From positions 1-15,677 of the forward strand of contig JBHIDQ010000031.1 in assembly GCA_046760155.1 (NCBI GenBank): DNA of 15,677 bases, given 5' to 3'. The stretch is from JBHIDQ01 sp046760155 (GTDB lineage: Bacteria > Chloroflexota > Dehalococcoidia > Dehalococcoidales > RBG-16-60-22). The translations under genes were made by a program, and so were the position numbers. Below the pieces are notes generated by a model, which was not told where the DNA came from, ran no database searches, and was given only the letters and a program-made list of their open reading frames with translations. How positions within the stretch are numbered: the stretch's first letter is position 1; each line of letters opens with the position of its first letter. Below, in pieces: positions 1-7,234 of the stretch.

Positions 1-665
1 GTCTCTGGGGTGTCGTATTGCACTAGTTTTCCTGACTCCATGATGGCAATACGGTCAGCGAGTCGAATGGCCTCGTCAAGGTCGTGTGTGACCAGGATAA
101 CCGTCTTCTTCAGTTCCTGCTGGATACGAACGAATTGGGCTTGGAGCCTCTCCCGAGTAAGAGGATCAACCGCCCCGAATGGTTCATCCATAAGTAAAAT
201 TGGTGGGTCAGCAGCGAGGGCACGGGCAACCCCAATACGCTGTGCTTCGCCACCAGAGAGTTGACTCGGGTATTTCTTAGCGTATTCTGTTGGGTTAAGC
301 TTGACAAGGTTTAGCAATTCCTCAATTCGGTGGGCAATACGGTTTTTCTCCCAGTGCAAAAGCTCGGGCACGGTAGCGATATTGGCGGCTACGGTTAGGT
401 GAGGAAATAAGCCAACACTCTGAATGGCATAGCCAATGGACTGGCGAAGCCGTTCCGGCTTGATTTGGCTGGTATCTTTACCATTGACAAAAATATGCCC
501 TGAGGTTGGTTCAATGAGACGATTGACCATCCGTAAGGTAGTCGTCTTGCCGCATCCTGAGGGACCGATGAGGACACAGACTTCTCCTTCATCAACCTCG
601 AGGGAAAAATCATTGACGGCAAGGGTTTCTCCGTAGACCTTGGTCACGTGTTCCAGACGAATCAT
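1..665 (-). CDS. Osmoprotectant (quaternary amine) ABC transporter, ATP-binding protein, 3' end cut by window edge
   Basis: This is the ATPase that powers import of glycine betaine, choline or a similar compatible solute through the permease encoded just upstream. The first 221 residues are visible and hold every ABC landmark: Walker A GPSGCGKT (34-41), Q-loop Q82, signature LSGGEAQR (136-143), Walker B ILLMDEP (156-162), and the H-loop histidine H194 in VTHD. The family runs to about 240-380 residues, so a C-terminal part (possibly CBS domains) lies outside the window. The start ATG (663-665) overlaps the permease stop in an ATGA arrangement, which implies translational coupling. The ProV/OpuCA/YehX assignment rests on sequence style plus its partners; the exact substrate cannot be read from the sequence. 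Confidence 0.93.
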   Translation of the reverse strand, partial: MIRLEHVTKVYGETLAVNDFSLEVDEGEVCVLIGPSGCGKTTTLRMVNRLIEPTSGHIFVNGKDTSQIKPERLRQSIGYAIQSVGLFPHLTVAANIATVPELLHWEKNRIAHRIEELLNLVKLNPTEYAKKYPSQLSGGEAQRIGVARALAADPPILLMDEPFGAVDPLTRERLQAQFVRIQQELKKTVILVTHDLDEAIRLADRIAIMESGKLVQYDTPE

Positions 666-1843
666 GCTTCTCCTCCGGCTAGTCCCTTCGGAGTAGCTAG
701 CCTAACGAAAGTTCGCATTGTGGCATCCACTACCAAAGCAAGGCCGATGATGGGAATCGCCCCGAGAATAATCAGGTCAGGCGCTGCCTGTCCGAGTCCT
801 TGGAAGACAAACCAGCCGAGACCTCCAGCGCCGATAAGTGCTGCCACCGCAGCAAGACCTACCGACTGAACCGAGGCTGTTCTAACGCCTTCTAAGACGA
901 GCGGGGCGGCGAGGGGAACCTCCAGTCGGCGGAATACCTGAGGACGACTCATCCCCATGCCCAGGCCGGCATCAATAACTGCCGGGTCCAGCTGACGTAA
1001 GCCGACAAAGGTATTTCTGACAATAGGCAGTAAGGAATAGATGATGAGGGCAATAATTGCTGGCGTTGGGCCAACGCCCCGGATGCCGAATTCCCGTAGG
1101 ACGGGGAAGGCGAAGGACAAGGCGGAAAGCGGGGCAATCAGTAATCCAAAGAGTGCCAGACTGGGTATCGTCTGGGTGATGTTGGCGAAGTAAAATATCG
1201 GTTTTTCGGCGCGTTTGCTTCGGGCTGCCCAGATGCCAAGTGGAATGCCAAGGAGAGTGCCCACAGTGACACTACCACCAAAGAGAAAGACATGCTGCAG
1301 CAGCTCCTGTCTGAAGCGTGCCTCGCGGCCAATAAATTCCTGGACTATGGAGAGATTGTTTAGCCAGCCGGTAAGAAGAAGGATGAAGATAGCGGCCAGT
1401 CCGCTCCAGGAAATCAGATGTCGCCAGACTGGTGAATTACTGAGCCCTTGGCGGGCAGCAAATATCAAAATGTAGGCAGCGGCAAAAGTAACCCAGATGC
1501 CAGCACTTGGTGAGACACGCGCAAAAGAAGCCTCCGTTTCAAGGAGTCGGCCTGCCTCAAGTCCGGCAAAGACAACAGTAACGATAAGGATTATATTGGC
1601 GGTAATACCCAGAATTACCGAACGCCACTTTCCCTTCTTGGTTAAACTGAGGGCGAGGCAAACGAGCCATAGCCCAAAAATGACCGCCGCGCCATCCCAG
1701 CCCACACTCTCCCATAGGCTCAGACTTGTCCCGGCGGCAAGTCGGCTGGGCTTGAGTGTCAACCAGCCGAATGGGAGTGAAGAGAGGCCGATGATAGACC
1801 CGGTAACGGCCACACTATCACGGGTGACCAATTGCCGAATCAT
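662..1843 (-). CDS. Osmoprotectant ABC transporter permease, long YehY-type
   Basis: Membrane channel subunit of the solute importer, 393 residues. The C-terminal half (about 180-390) is a standard binding-protein-dependent permease domain. Its EAA-type loop (about 291-311, DAGLGMGMSR followed by a conserved proline) contacts the ATPase. The N-terminal half carries about four extra hydrophobic segments (roughly 12-30, 52-66, 76-95 and 115-130, with another at 144-160). Typical OpuCB/ProW permeases of about 210-280 residues lack such an extension, whereas E. coli YehY (about 385 residues) has one. The start ATG follows AGAGGAG with almost no spacer; a second purine-rich GAGGA lies about 11 bases upstream, so initiation may be weak or coupled to the binding-protein gene, which ends 24 bases upstream. 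Confidence 0.92.
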   Translation of the reverse strand: MIRQLVTRDSVAVTGSIIGLSSLPFGWLTLKPSRLAAGTSLSLWESVGWDGAAVIFGLWLVCLALSLTKKGKWRSVILGITANIILIVTVVFAGLEAGRLLETEASFARVSPSAGIWVTFAAAYILIFAARQGLSNSPVWRHLISWSGLAAIFILLLTGWLNNLSIVQEFIGREARFRQELLQHVFLFGGSVTVGTLLGIPLGIWAARSKRAEKPIFYFANITQTIPSLALFGLLIAPLSALSFAFPVLREFGIRGVGPTPAIIALIIYSLLPIVRNTFVGLRQLDPAVIDAGLGMGMSRPQVFRRLEVPLAAPLVLEGVRTASVQSVGLAAVAALIGAGGLGWFVFQGLGQAAPDLIILGAIPIIGLALVVDATMRTFVRLATPKGLAGGEA

Positions 1844-1867
1844 CTCCTCTTTTGTCCTCAGGTAAAA

Positions 1868-2785
1868 CTACTTCAAGAACCTCTTGGAAATAAGGTAGTC
1901 ACGGGCCACATCAGCCGCGGCCTGCCCCTCAAAGGCAATCTTAGCATTGAGGGTTTGCAGTGTCTCTAAGTTCAGAGAGGCAAAGACCGGGTTGAGGATG
2001 CTCTCAATCTTGGGATATTTATCAAGGATTTCACTGCGGACAATCGGTGCTGGTTCATAGACTGGCTGGACACCTCTCGGGTCGCTTAAGACAACGAGGC
2101 CAAGAGCGGCTAGTCCACCGTCTGTTCCATAGGCCATCGCTGCATTTACCCCATCGGTACCCTCAGCGGCCGCTTTTTCCGTCTGTGCCGTATTGCCACC
2201 GGATAAGGTCACCAACTGGTCTTCAGTAAGGGTAAAGCCATACGCCTCTTGGAATGCCGGTAAAGCCACCGGGCTGGTCACGAACTCCTCAGAGCCAATT
2301 AACTTGATATAACCGCCACCGTTAACATAGGCAGCGAAATCATCGAGGCTACTGATTCCTTCTTTTTCGGCAAGGTCTTTTGGTATCGCTATCGCCCAAG
2401 TATTATTGGCGGGCGCTGATTTAAGCCAGACGATATTGTTGGCCTCCATGTCCAGCTTCTTCACTCTCTCCCAGCCTTTCTGGGCATCATTCCAGACATC
2501 TGATTCGGTCTCGTCAAAGAAAAAGGCGCCGTTACCGGTATATTCCGGATAGATATCAAGCTCACCACTAAGAATCGCCTTGCGCACCACTGAGGTTGGT
2601 CCAAACTCTGATTTGTCGACAACAGGGATGTCATTGGCTTCGAGCATGGCGATAATCATCTGGGAAAGCAACGCACCCTCGGTATCAATCTTTGACCCGA
2701 TGACGATACCGGGCGCACCGCAGCCGGGTAACATCAGTGCCAGTGCCAGTACCATAATCCCTACCAAGCTTAGGACCTTTCTCAT
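1868..2785 (-). CDS. Osmoprotectant ABC transporter substrate-binding lipoprotein (OpuAC/YehZ-like)
   Basis: Extracytoplasmic receptor that captures a quaternary amine such as glycine betaine and hands it to the permease. The N-terminus is a lipoprotein signal peptide: basic MRK, a hydrophobic stretch, then a lipobox ending LPGC with the lipidated cysteine at residue 22. The mature part has OpuAC-family features, including IGSKIDTEGALLSQ (about 30-43), the DIYPEYTGNG stretch (about 77-86), and an SGGNTAQTEKA region near 195. At 305 residues the length is usual for the family. A strong ribosome-binding site AAAGGAGG sits six bases before the ATG. It is the first gene of the importer operon and has its own promoter in the gap upstream. 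Confidence 0.93.
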   Translation of the reverse strand: MRKVLSLVGIMVLALALMLPGCGAPGIVIGSKIDTEGALLSQMIIAMLEANDIPVVDKSEFGPTSVVRKAILSGELDIYPEYTGNGAFFFDETESDVWNDAQKGWERVKKLDMEANNIVWLKSAPANNTWAIAIPKDLAEKEGISSLDDFAAYVNGGGYIKLIGSEEFVTSPVALPAFQEAYGFTLTEDQLVTLSGGNTAQTEKAAAEGTDGVNAAMAYGTDGGLAALGLVVLSDPRGVQPVYEPAPIVRSEILDKYPKIESILNPVFASLNLETLQTLNAKIAFEGQAAADVARDYLISKRFLK

Positions 2786-2827
2786 TTAAGCCTCCTTTAG
2801 TGATATTATATGATTTGATAACGCACC

Positions 2828-2856
2828 ATTTAACCAAGCTAGCTTGTTTTTGTCAA
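2828..2856 (-). promoter_or_regulatory. Sigma70-type promoter of the osmoprotectant importer operon with palindrome in spacer
   Basis: On the minus strand a perfect -35 box TTGACA (2856-2851) is followed after exactly 17 bases by TTAAAT (2833-2828, four of six consensus positions). The spacer contains the perfect 12-bp palindrome CAAGCTAGCTTG (2835-2846), a typical position for a repressor operator. The predicted transcript starts about 35 bases before the importer ATG. The -35 box lies only 13 bases past the selD stop codon, so the importer has its own promoter although selD points the same way. Confidence 0.6.
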
Positions 2857-2868
2857 GCCGCACTCTTT

Positions 2869-3918
2869 TTAGTCTACGATTACCTTACCTTTTGGTTCGG
2901 CAACAACCTCACCGATGATAGCTGCTTCCTCAATACCTTCTTGGTGCATTCGTTCCAGCAGTACCGATGCTTTTTCTTCGGCTACGGAGATGAGTAATCC
3001 CCCAGAGGTCTGAGGGTCGAAAAGAATATCAGCCAGATAATCGGGGACTTCTTTATTAATTTTAACCATATTGAGGCGAAACTCCCGGTTACGCTGAAGT
3101 CCTCCCGGAATCATGCCCATCTCAGCAAGCTCTTTGGTTTCTGGGAAAAAGGGAACCGCTGCTGAGTGGATAATCATACCGACATCAGTACCCTCAAGCA
3201 TCTCACACGCGTGGCCCAAAAATCCAAAACCGGTGACATCAGTGCCGGCGTGGACTCCGATCTCCTGCATTAGCTCCGAGGCTTTTCGGTTAAGGGTAGC
3301 CATGCTTTTTATGGCTTTGGTCACCGTGGCTTCATCTGCCTTCTTACCCTTCAAAGCGGTGCTTATTATTCCGGTACCTAGCGGTTTGGTTAAGATTAGC
3401 TTATCACCTATCTTGGCACCGGTATTGAGGACTACTTTAGCGGGGTGAATGGCACCGGTAATGGAGAGCCCGTACTTTAACTCCTTGTCTTCGATGCTGT
3501 GCCCTCCGATCAGTATTGCCTCTGCTTCATGTATTTTGTCAATTCCCCCGGCCAGGATTTCCTTTAATATTGCGATATCCATCGTTTTTACCGGGAAACA
3601 GACGACATTCATCGCTGTTAGTGGTTTTCCTCCCATGGCATAGACATCACTCATCGCATTGGCAGCGGCAATCTGGCCAAACGAGTAGGGGTCATCCACT
3701 ATCGGCGTGAAGAAATCGATGGTCTGGACGATAGCCAGTTCATCTGTCAGTTTGTAGACGCCAGCATCCTCAGCTCTCTCCATACCCGCAATCAGGTTAG
3801 GATGAGAGACAAGGGGCAAGCTAGATAATGCTTTGGTTAGGTCTCCCGGACCTATTTTGCAAGCTCAACCCGCACCGTGAACGGTCTCAGTGAGACGTGG
3901 CCTTACCTCGTCACTCAA
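2869..3918 (-). CDS. selD: Selenide, water dikinase SelD, selenocysteine-containing (in-frame UGA at 3865-3867)
   Basis: SelD makes selenophosphate from selenide and ATP, the selenium donor for selenocysteine and selenouridine. A conventional reading starts at the ATG at 3819 and gives a 316-residue protein that lacks the catalytic N-terminus. Reading through the TGA at 3865-3867 adds the missing HGAG-U-ACK motif: Sec18 and Lys21 match E. coli Cys17 and Lys20. The full product is 349 residues, normal for the family. Later SelD motifs are present: DFFTPIVDDPYSFG, GGHSIED, TDVTGFGFLGH, DPQTSGG. I chose the TTG at 3918-3916 because GGAGG lies nine bases upstream and it gives the expected N-terminal length. 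A bSECIS-like hairpin follows the UGA. The enzyme therefore depends on its own product pathway (SelA, SelB and tRNA-Sec, all outside this window). Confidence 0.9.
3830..3864 (-). promoter_or_regulatory. Bacterial SECIS-like element of selD
   Basis: Directly after the UGA the mRNA can form a hairpin. The upper stem is TAGGTC/GACCTA (six perfect pairs, 3854-3849 with 3843-3838) closing a five-base loop CGGGA that begins 16 bases after the UGA. A lower stem GCTT/AAGC (3864-3861 with 3833-3830) starts immediately after the stop codon. Placement inside the coding region, the distance from the UGA and guanines in the apical loop fit the known bSECIS model for SelB recruitment. The structure is drawn by eye; no folding energy was calculated. 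Confidence 0.7.
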
Positions 3919-3978
3919 CCTACTTGCCCTCCCTAATACTATTATTACCTTACCGATAGAAGATAAGGAGTCAGCAGT

Positions 3979-4008
3979 ATTATACTAGGTAACCAGCCTC
4001 ACTCTCAA
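3979..4008 (-). promoter_or_regulatory. Sigma70-type promoter upstream of selD
   Basis: Minus-strand TTGAGA (4008-4003, five of six -35 positions), an 18-base spacer and a perfect TATAAT (3984-3979). The predicted start near 3972 leaves a leader of about 54 bases before the proposed TTG start at 3918. A promoter here supports a selD start upstream of the UGA rather than the internal ATG at 3819. Confidence 0.6.
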
Positions 4009-4025
4009 CTTTTCAGAGCTTGTCT

Positions 4026-4169
4026 TTATTCCTCTTCTTCTACGATTTCGCAGCATCCACACCCACATTGCCCACCGGTAGCGCAGGGCTCGCAGCAATA
4101 TTTCACTCCTTCCTTCTCGTAGCCCTCAACGATGGTGCAACCACAGGTTGGACAAATTTGTTCTACCAT
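4026..4169 (-). CDS. Small cysteine-rich metallothionein-like protein
   Basis: A 47-residue protein with ten cysteines and no histidine. The cysteines are arranged as CPTCGC (6-11), YCCEPCA (24-30) and a closing QCGCGCC (34-40), followed by an acidic tail EIVEEEE. The middle YCCxxCA block and CxC pattern match the prokaryotic metallothionein family (SmtA/BmtA type), which binds Zn, Cd or Cu through thiolate clusters in the cytoplasm. A ribosome-binding site AGAGGAG lies eight bases before the ATG, supporting a real gene. It stands between selD and korB on the same strand; selD has its own promoter, so co-transcription is uncertain. A zinc-ribbon-like small protein is the alternative, but ten cysteines in 35 residues favour metallothionein. 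Confidence 0.82.
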   Translation of the reverse strand: MVEQICPTCGCTIVEGYEKEGVKYCCEPCATGGQCGCGCCEIVEEEE

Positions 4170-4254
4170 CTTGACATCTCCTCTAACTTAATCATTTTAT
4201 CTTAAGCCCTGAATCAACTATCTGTCTGCGACTTTTATCTCATCTTTTATTACC

Positions 4255-5103
4255 CTACATAAACTCACCAAGCAGTTCTTCTATTTGTCTGGGCGCTAAT
4301 TTTTGCTTCACCAATGGCCCCTTATGCAAAGCGGGTAGTTGCTCTTCAAAGGTAGGGCGTTCTTTGCGGTAGATAACGCCGATGGGTATTTGTTCTCCCC
4401 ACTCCTGAGCTTTGTCAAAAGCGGCCAGCTTGTTGCTGGGGTCATAATCATCTCCCAGTTGGTACACTCGCTCCTGGTACCAGCGGTAGGTATTCTTGTG
4501 GTTAAATGAAGGACAGGGCTGAAGAATATCAATCAGTGCAAAGCCCCGGTGCATAATCCCCTTTTTCATTAGGTCGGCTAGCTGGTTGACATCACCGGCA
4601 AACCCTCGACCGACAAAACTGATATCGGCAGCTATTGCCAGGGCGATTGGGTTAAATGGGGTGGGGGCACCTTGAGGTGTTGTCTTGGTAATATAGCCCA
4701 TGTCACTAGTCGGGGACGTTTGCCCTTTGGTCAGGCCGTAGACTTGGTTATTATGTACCAGATAGGTAATATCATGGTTACGCCGCGCCGCATGGATAAA
4801 GTGGTTGCCTCCTTCTCCGTAAGCATCTCCGTCACCACTTACGGCAATAACCACGAGTTCTGGATTGGCTATCTTGGCACCAATCGCTGGCGGTACTGGT
4901 CGGCCATGAAGAGCGTTAAAGACATTGCCACTGGTATAGTGGGGAAGCTTTCCAGATTGCCCGATACCCGATACCATTAGCACTTGGTATGGTTCAATAT
5001 TAAGCTCAACCAGTGCCTGGTTTAATGCCCTTAGGATACCGAAGTTGCCGCAACCCGGGCACCAGGCGGGGGTGAGTCCGACATAATTATCCTTGGTTAC
5101 CAT
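4255..5103 (-). CDS. korB: 2-oxoacid:ferredoxin oxidoreductase, beta (TPP-binding) subunit
   Basis: This subunit binds thiamine pyrophosphate and decarboxylates a 2-oxoacid (probably 2-oxoglutarate, or pyruvate), passing electrons to ferredoxin and forming acyl-CoA. The 282-residue length is typical. Visible features are the AWCPGCG cluster motif (C15, C18), the TPP/Mg site GDGD (90-93) with NN at 118-119, and LQPCPSFN with C197. The family's usual third cluster cysteine, in a GIGCS motif, is replaced by Gln49 (GIGQSGK). The reading frame overlaps the alpha-subunit gene by 17 bp, and a strong GGGAGG within that gene serves the ATG at 5103, so the two are made together. Substrate preference cannot be told from sequence alone. 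Confidence 0.93.
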   Translation of the reverse strand: MVTKDNYVGLTPAWCPGCGNFGILRALNQALVELNIEPYQVLMVSGIGQSGKLPHYTSGNVFNALHGRPVPPAIGAKIANPELVVIAVSGDGDAYGEGGNHFIHAARRNHDITYLVHNNQVYGLTKGQTSPTSDMGYITKTTPQGAPTPFNPIALAIAADISFVGRGFAGDVNQLADLMKKGIMHRGFALIDILQPCPSFNHKNTYRWYQERVYQLGDDYDPSNKLAAFDKAQEWGEQIPIGVIYRKERPTFEEQLPALHKGPLVKQKLAPRQIEELLGEFM

Positions 5104-6820
5104 GCTCGCACCTCCCCTCTCTTACTTCCTGGGCAATGTAGGCCGAGGTGAAGGGACGCCCGTCGAATTTTAAGATCCGACCGCTGACTTTCTTCATTGT
5201 TTCTCGCTGAATCAGGCGGGAAAGCTGTCCTACGGCATTATTCTCAATTACGTAACTGTATTGGGTGTTGTCCAGAGCCTCAGTTACGGCATCAGCGGGG
5301 AAAGGCCAGAGTTCATTCAGGTGAAGCGAGTTGACACTCATGTCTTCCTTACGTAGGATGTCCACGGCTTCACTAATGGCACCATAGGTACTGCCCCAGC
5401 CAATGAGTGTTGTCTCTGCCGTCTCGGGCCCGTACAATCTAGGGGGAGAAATTTCCTTCTTTAAACTGGAGAGCTTTCTAAGTCGCTTCTGCACCTGTTC
5501 TGTCCTGATTTTGGCATCCTCTATCAAGTGTCCCGCCTCATCATGCTCATCTGAGTCAGTGGCTACCAGCGCTTTACTTTGTCCGGGAAAGGCACGGGGT
5601 GAAATACCTGATTTGGTTACTTGGTGCCGCTTATATTCTTTGGCTTCTTCTGTCTCTGGGGAAAAGAGAAAACCTCGGTCAATGGTTACCTTGTCGAGGT
5701 CAAACTTGTCCACGGTGGTATAGGAGCTGGCCAGATGCTGGTCAGTTAAAATGATGACCGGCAACTGATATTTTTCTGCCAAGTGGAAGGCTTTGACTGT
5801 CACCCAGAAGGCATCTTCAATAGTGGCTGGGGCAAGAACAGCTCGGGGAAAGTCTCCATGGTGAGCGTGAAGGACAAATTCAAGGTCACCTTGCTCCGTC
5901 CGGGTTGGTAAGCCTACGGCAGGGCCGGGACGCTGCGCATCTACAGCGACAATCGGTGTCTCGGTCAGTCCGGCTAATCCCAATCCTTCCACCATGAGGC
6001 AAAAACCGCTTCCCGAAGTGGCGGTCATAGCTCTCACGCCAGCATAACTCGCCCCAATTATCATATTTATGGCTGCAATCTCATCCTCAGCGTGTACCAT
6101 TACCACGTCAAAGTCTTTAGCCTTACTCGCCAGGTACTCCATAATGGAGGAAGCTGGAGTCATCGGGTAGGCAGCCATGAATCTACAGCCAGCAGCTAAT
6201 GCGCCCAGAGATAGGGCATCATTCCCGGTGAGCAACATTCTTTGCTCATCACTGATTGGGTGGAGGCGATGGCTAAACTTCCCCTTAAAATTCTCTTGAG
6301 CGTACTCATATCCAGCTTTAGCTGCTTTGGTGTTGTTTTCTCTAATCGCATCGGTACCGAAATGCTCCCGCAAGACCTTCTCCAGTATCTCAAAATCATA
6401 TCCTACCAGACCCAGACCAGCACCAAGGGCAACCGTGTTTGCCATTAACTTGCCCCCGGCTCTTTCTTCCGCTAGCCTTTCCAGAGGCACACCAAACAGG
6501 TGGTCATTATTACTGGTAGTCTTTGTCTTCTCCCCATCAAAAATGATAACACCTCCGCTGGCGAGTTCTTTCTGGTGCAAGTCTATGCTTTCTTTATTGA
6601 GAGCAAGTAACATATCTACCGGCTCGGCGATGGCGTCTACTTTAGTGTCCTTCACTCTGATGCGGAAAAAATTATGACCACCTCTTATTCTTGATTCATA
6701 GTCCTGGTCAGCAAAGACTTGGAAACCGCCGCATGCAAAGACTTTGGCCAGCAAAAAGCCAACAGATTGCACTCCTTGCCCGGCTTCCCCACCAACCATA
6801 AAGTTAATGTCAACTGGCAT
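5087..6820 (-). CDS. korA: 2-oxoacid:ferredoxin oxidoreductase, fused gamma-alpha subunit
   Basis: A 577-residue chain carrying the gamma domain first (about 1-190, with GGEAGQGVQSVG near 10-21 and SRIRGGHNFF near 43-52) and then the alpha domain (about 195-570, with AAYPMTPASSIMEYLA and GSGFCLMVEGLGLAG). This fused gamma-alpha plus separate beta layout is the two-subunit Kor/Oor type found in many anaerobes. It works with the beta subunit encoded immediately downstream. The ATG at 6820 is preceded by GGAGGTGGAAA, a strong ribosome-binding site. The gene lies 43 bases after the small membrane-protein gene on the same strand, so all three may share a transcript. Confidence 0.94.
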   Translation of the reverse strand: MPVDINFMVGGEAGQGVQSVGFLLAKVFACGGFQVFADQDYESRIRGGHNFFRIRVKDTKVDAIAEPVDMLLALNKESIDLHQKELASGGVIIFDGEKTKTTSNNDHLFGVPLERLAEERAGGKLMANTVALGAGLGLVGYDFEILEKVLREHFGTDAIRENNTKAAKAGYEYAQENFKGKFSHRLHPISDEQRMLLTGNDALSLGALAAGCRFMAAYPMTPASSIMEYLASKAKDFDVVMVHAEDEIAAINMIIGASYAGVRAMTATSGSGFCLMVEGLGLAGLTETPIVAVDAQRPGPAVGLPTRTEQGDLEFVLHAHHGDFPRAVLAPATIEDAFWVTVKAFHLAEKYQLPVIILTDQHLASSYTTVDKFDLDKVTIDRGFLFSPETEEAKEYKRHQVTKSGISPRAFPGQSKALVATDSDEHDEAGHLIEDAKIRTEQVQKRLRKLSSLKKEISPPRLYGPETAETTLIGWGSTYGAISEAVDILRKEDMSVNSLHLNELWPFPADAVTEALDNTQYSYVIENNAVGQLSRLIQRETMKKVSGRILKFDGRPFTSAYIAQEVREGRCEHGNQG

Positions 6821-6863
6821 TTTCCACCTCCACTTTCCAAATTACTAGGATGGCCTAGCTAGG

Positions 6864-7100
6864 TCAGACAAAAACGATTAAAGCAAGAGTCGCGTGTACC
6901 ATTACTGAGGGCCAGAATACCTTCCAGATATGGCAGTGGTATTTAAAAAAGCTTTTATACGGTTGATATTGCATCAGTTTGCTACCTATTTTTGAACCAG
7001 GCAGACACCGGCAGGAAACGAAAATCAGCAGACCGGCTATCAGGTTTACCAGGCCGAGAATGACAATTACTCTCGGCGCCACCGCATAAAATATGTCCAT
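6864..7100 (-). CDS. Small two-helix membrane protein, function unknown
   Basis: I do not recognise a named family. The 78 residues form two hydrophobic helices (about 11-29 and 57-77). They are joined by a basic, probably cytoplasmic loop with CRCLPG (C30, C32) at its start and YHCHIWKVFW (H55, C56, H57) entering the second helix; H69 lies within that helix. Histidines in and next to a membrane helix could be heme or metal ligands, but this is inference. Translation is well supported by GGAGGCAGAT directly before the ATG at 7100. It precedes korA by 43 bases and may be co-transcribed with the oxidoreductase. Confidence 0.7.
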   Translation of the reverse strand: MDIFYAVAPRVIVILGLVNLIAGLLIFVSCRCLPGSKIGSKLMQYQPYKSFFKYHCHIWKVFWPSVMVHATLALIVFV

Positions 7101-7234
7101 ATCTGCCTCCGTATGATAGGCTAACTCGACGGGAGAGTTAATTTCTCCATAACCACGGGGGAATCTTCATATTTAAGTTAAGTCATCAACTGAACTGTAG
7201 GTTCATATTATGTGGTTTGTCTTAGAGTTATTGT

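Noticed and set aside
2736..2752. Short GCCAGT tandem repeats in the binding-protein gene
   Set aside because: They encode the Ala/Leu-rich signal peptide and need no other explanation.
2869..3819. A 316-residue SelD starting at the ATG at 3819
   Set aside because: It would lack the catalytic Cys/Sec and Lys, which are present in frame just upstream beyond the UGA.
4170..4254. Possible promoter upstream of the metallothionein-like gene
   Set aside because: AT-rich boxes such as TTGATT and TAAGAT exist, but no pair has acceptable spacing.
7114..7140. Hairpin AACTC/GAGTT upstream of the small membrane protein
   Set aside because: Only five base pairs with a seven-base loop and no T-run; too weak to call a terminator or regulatory element.
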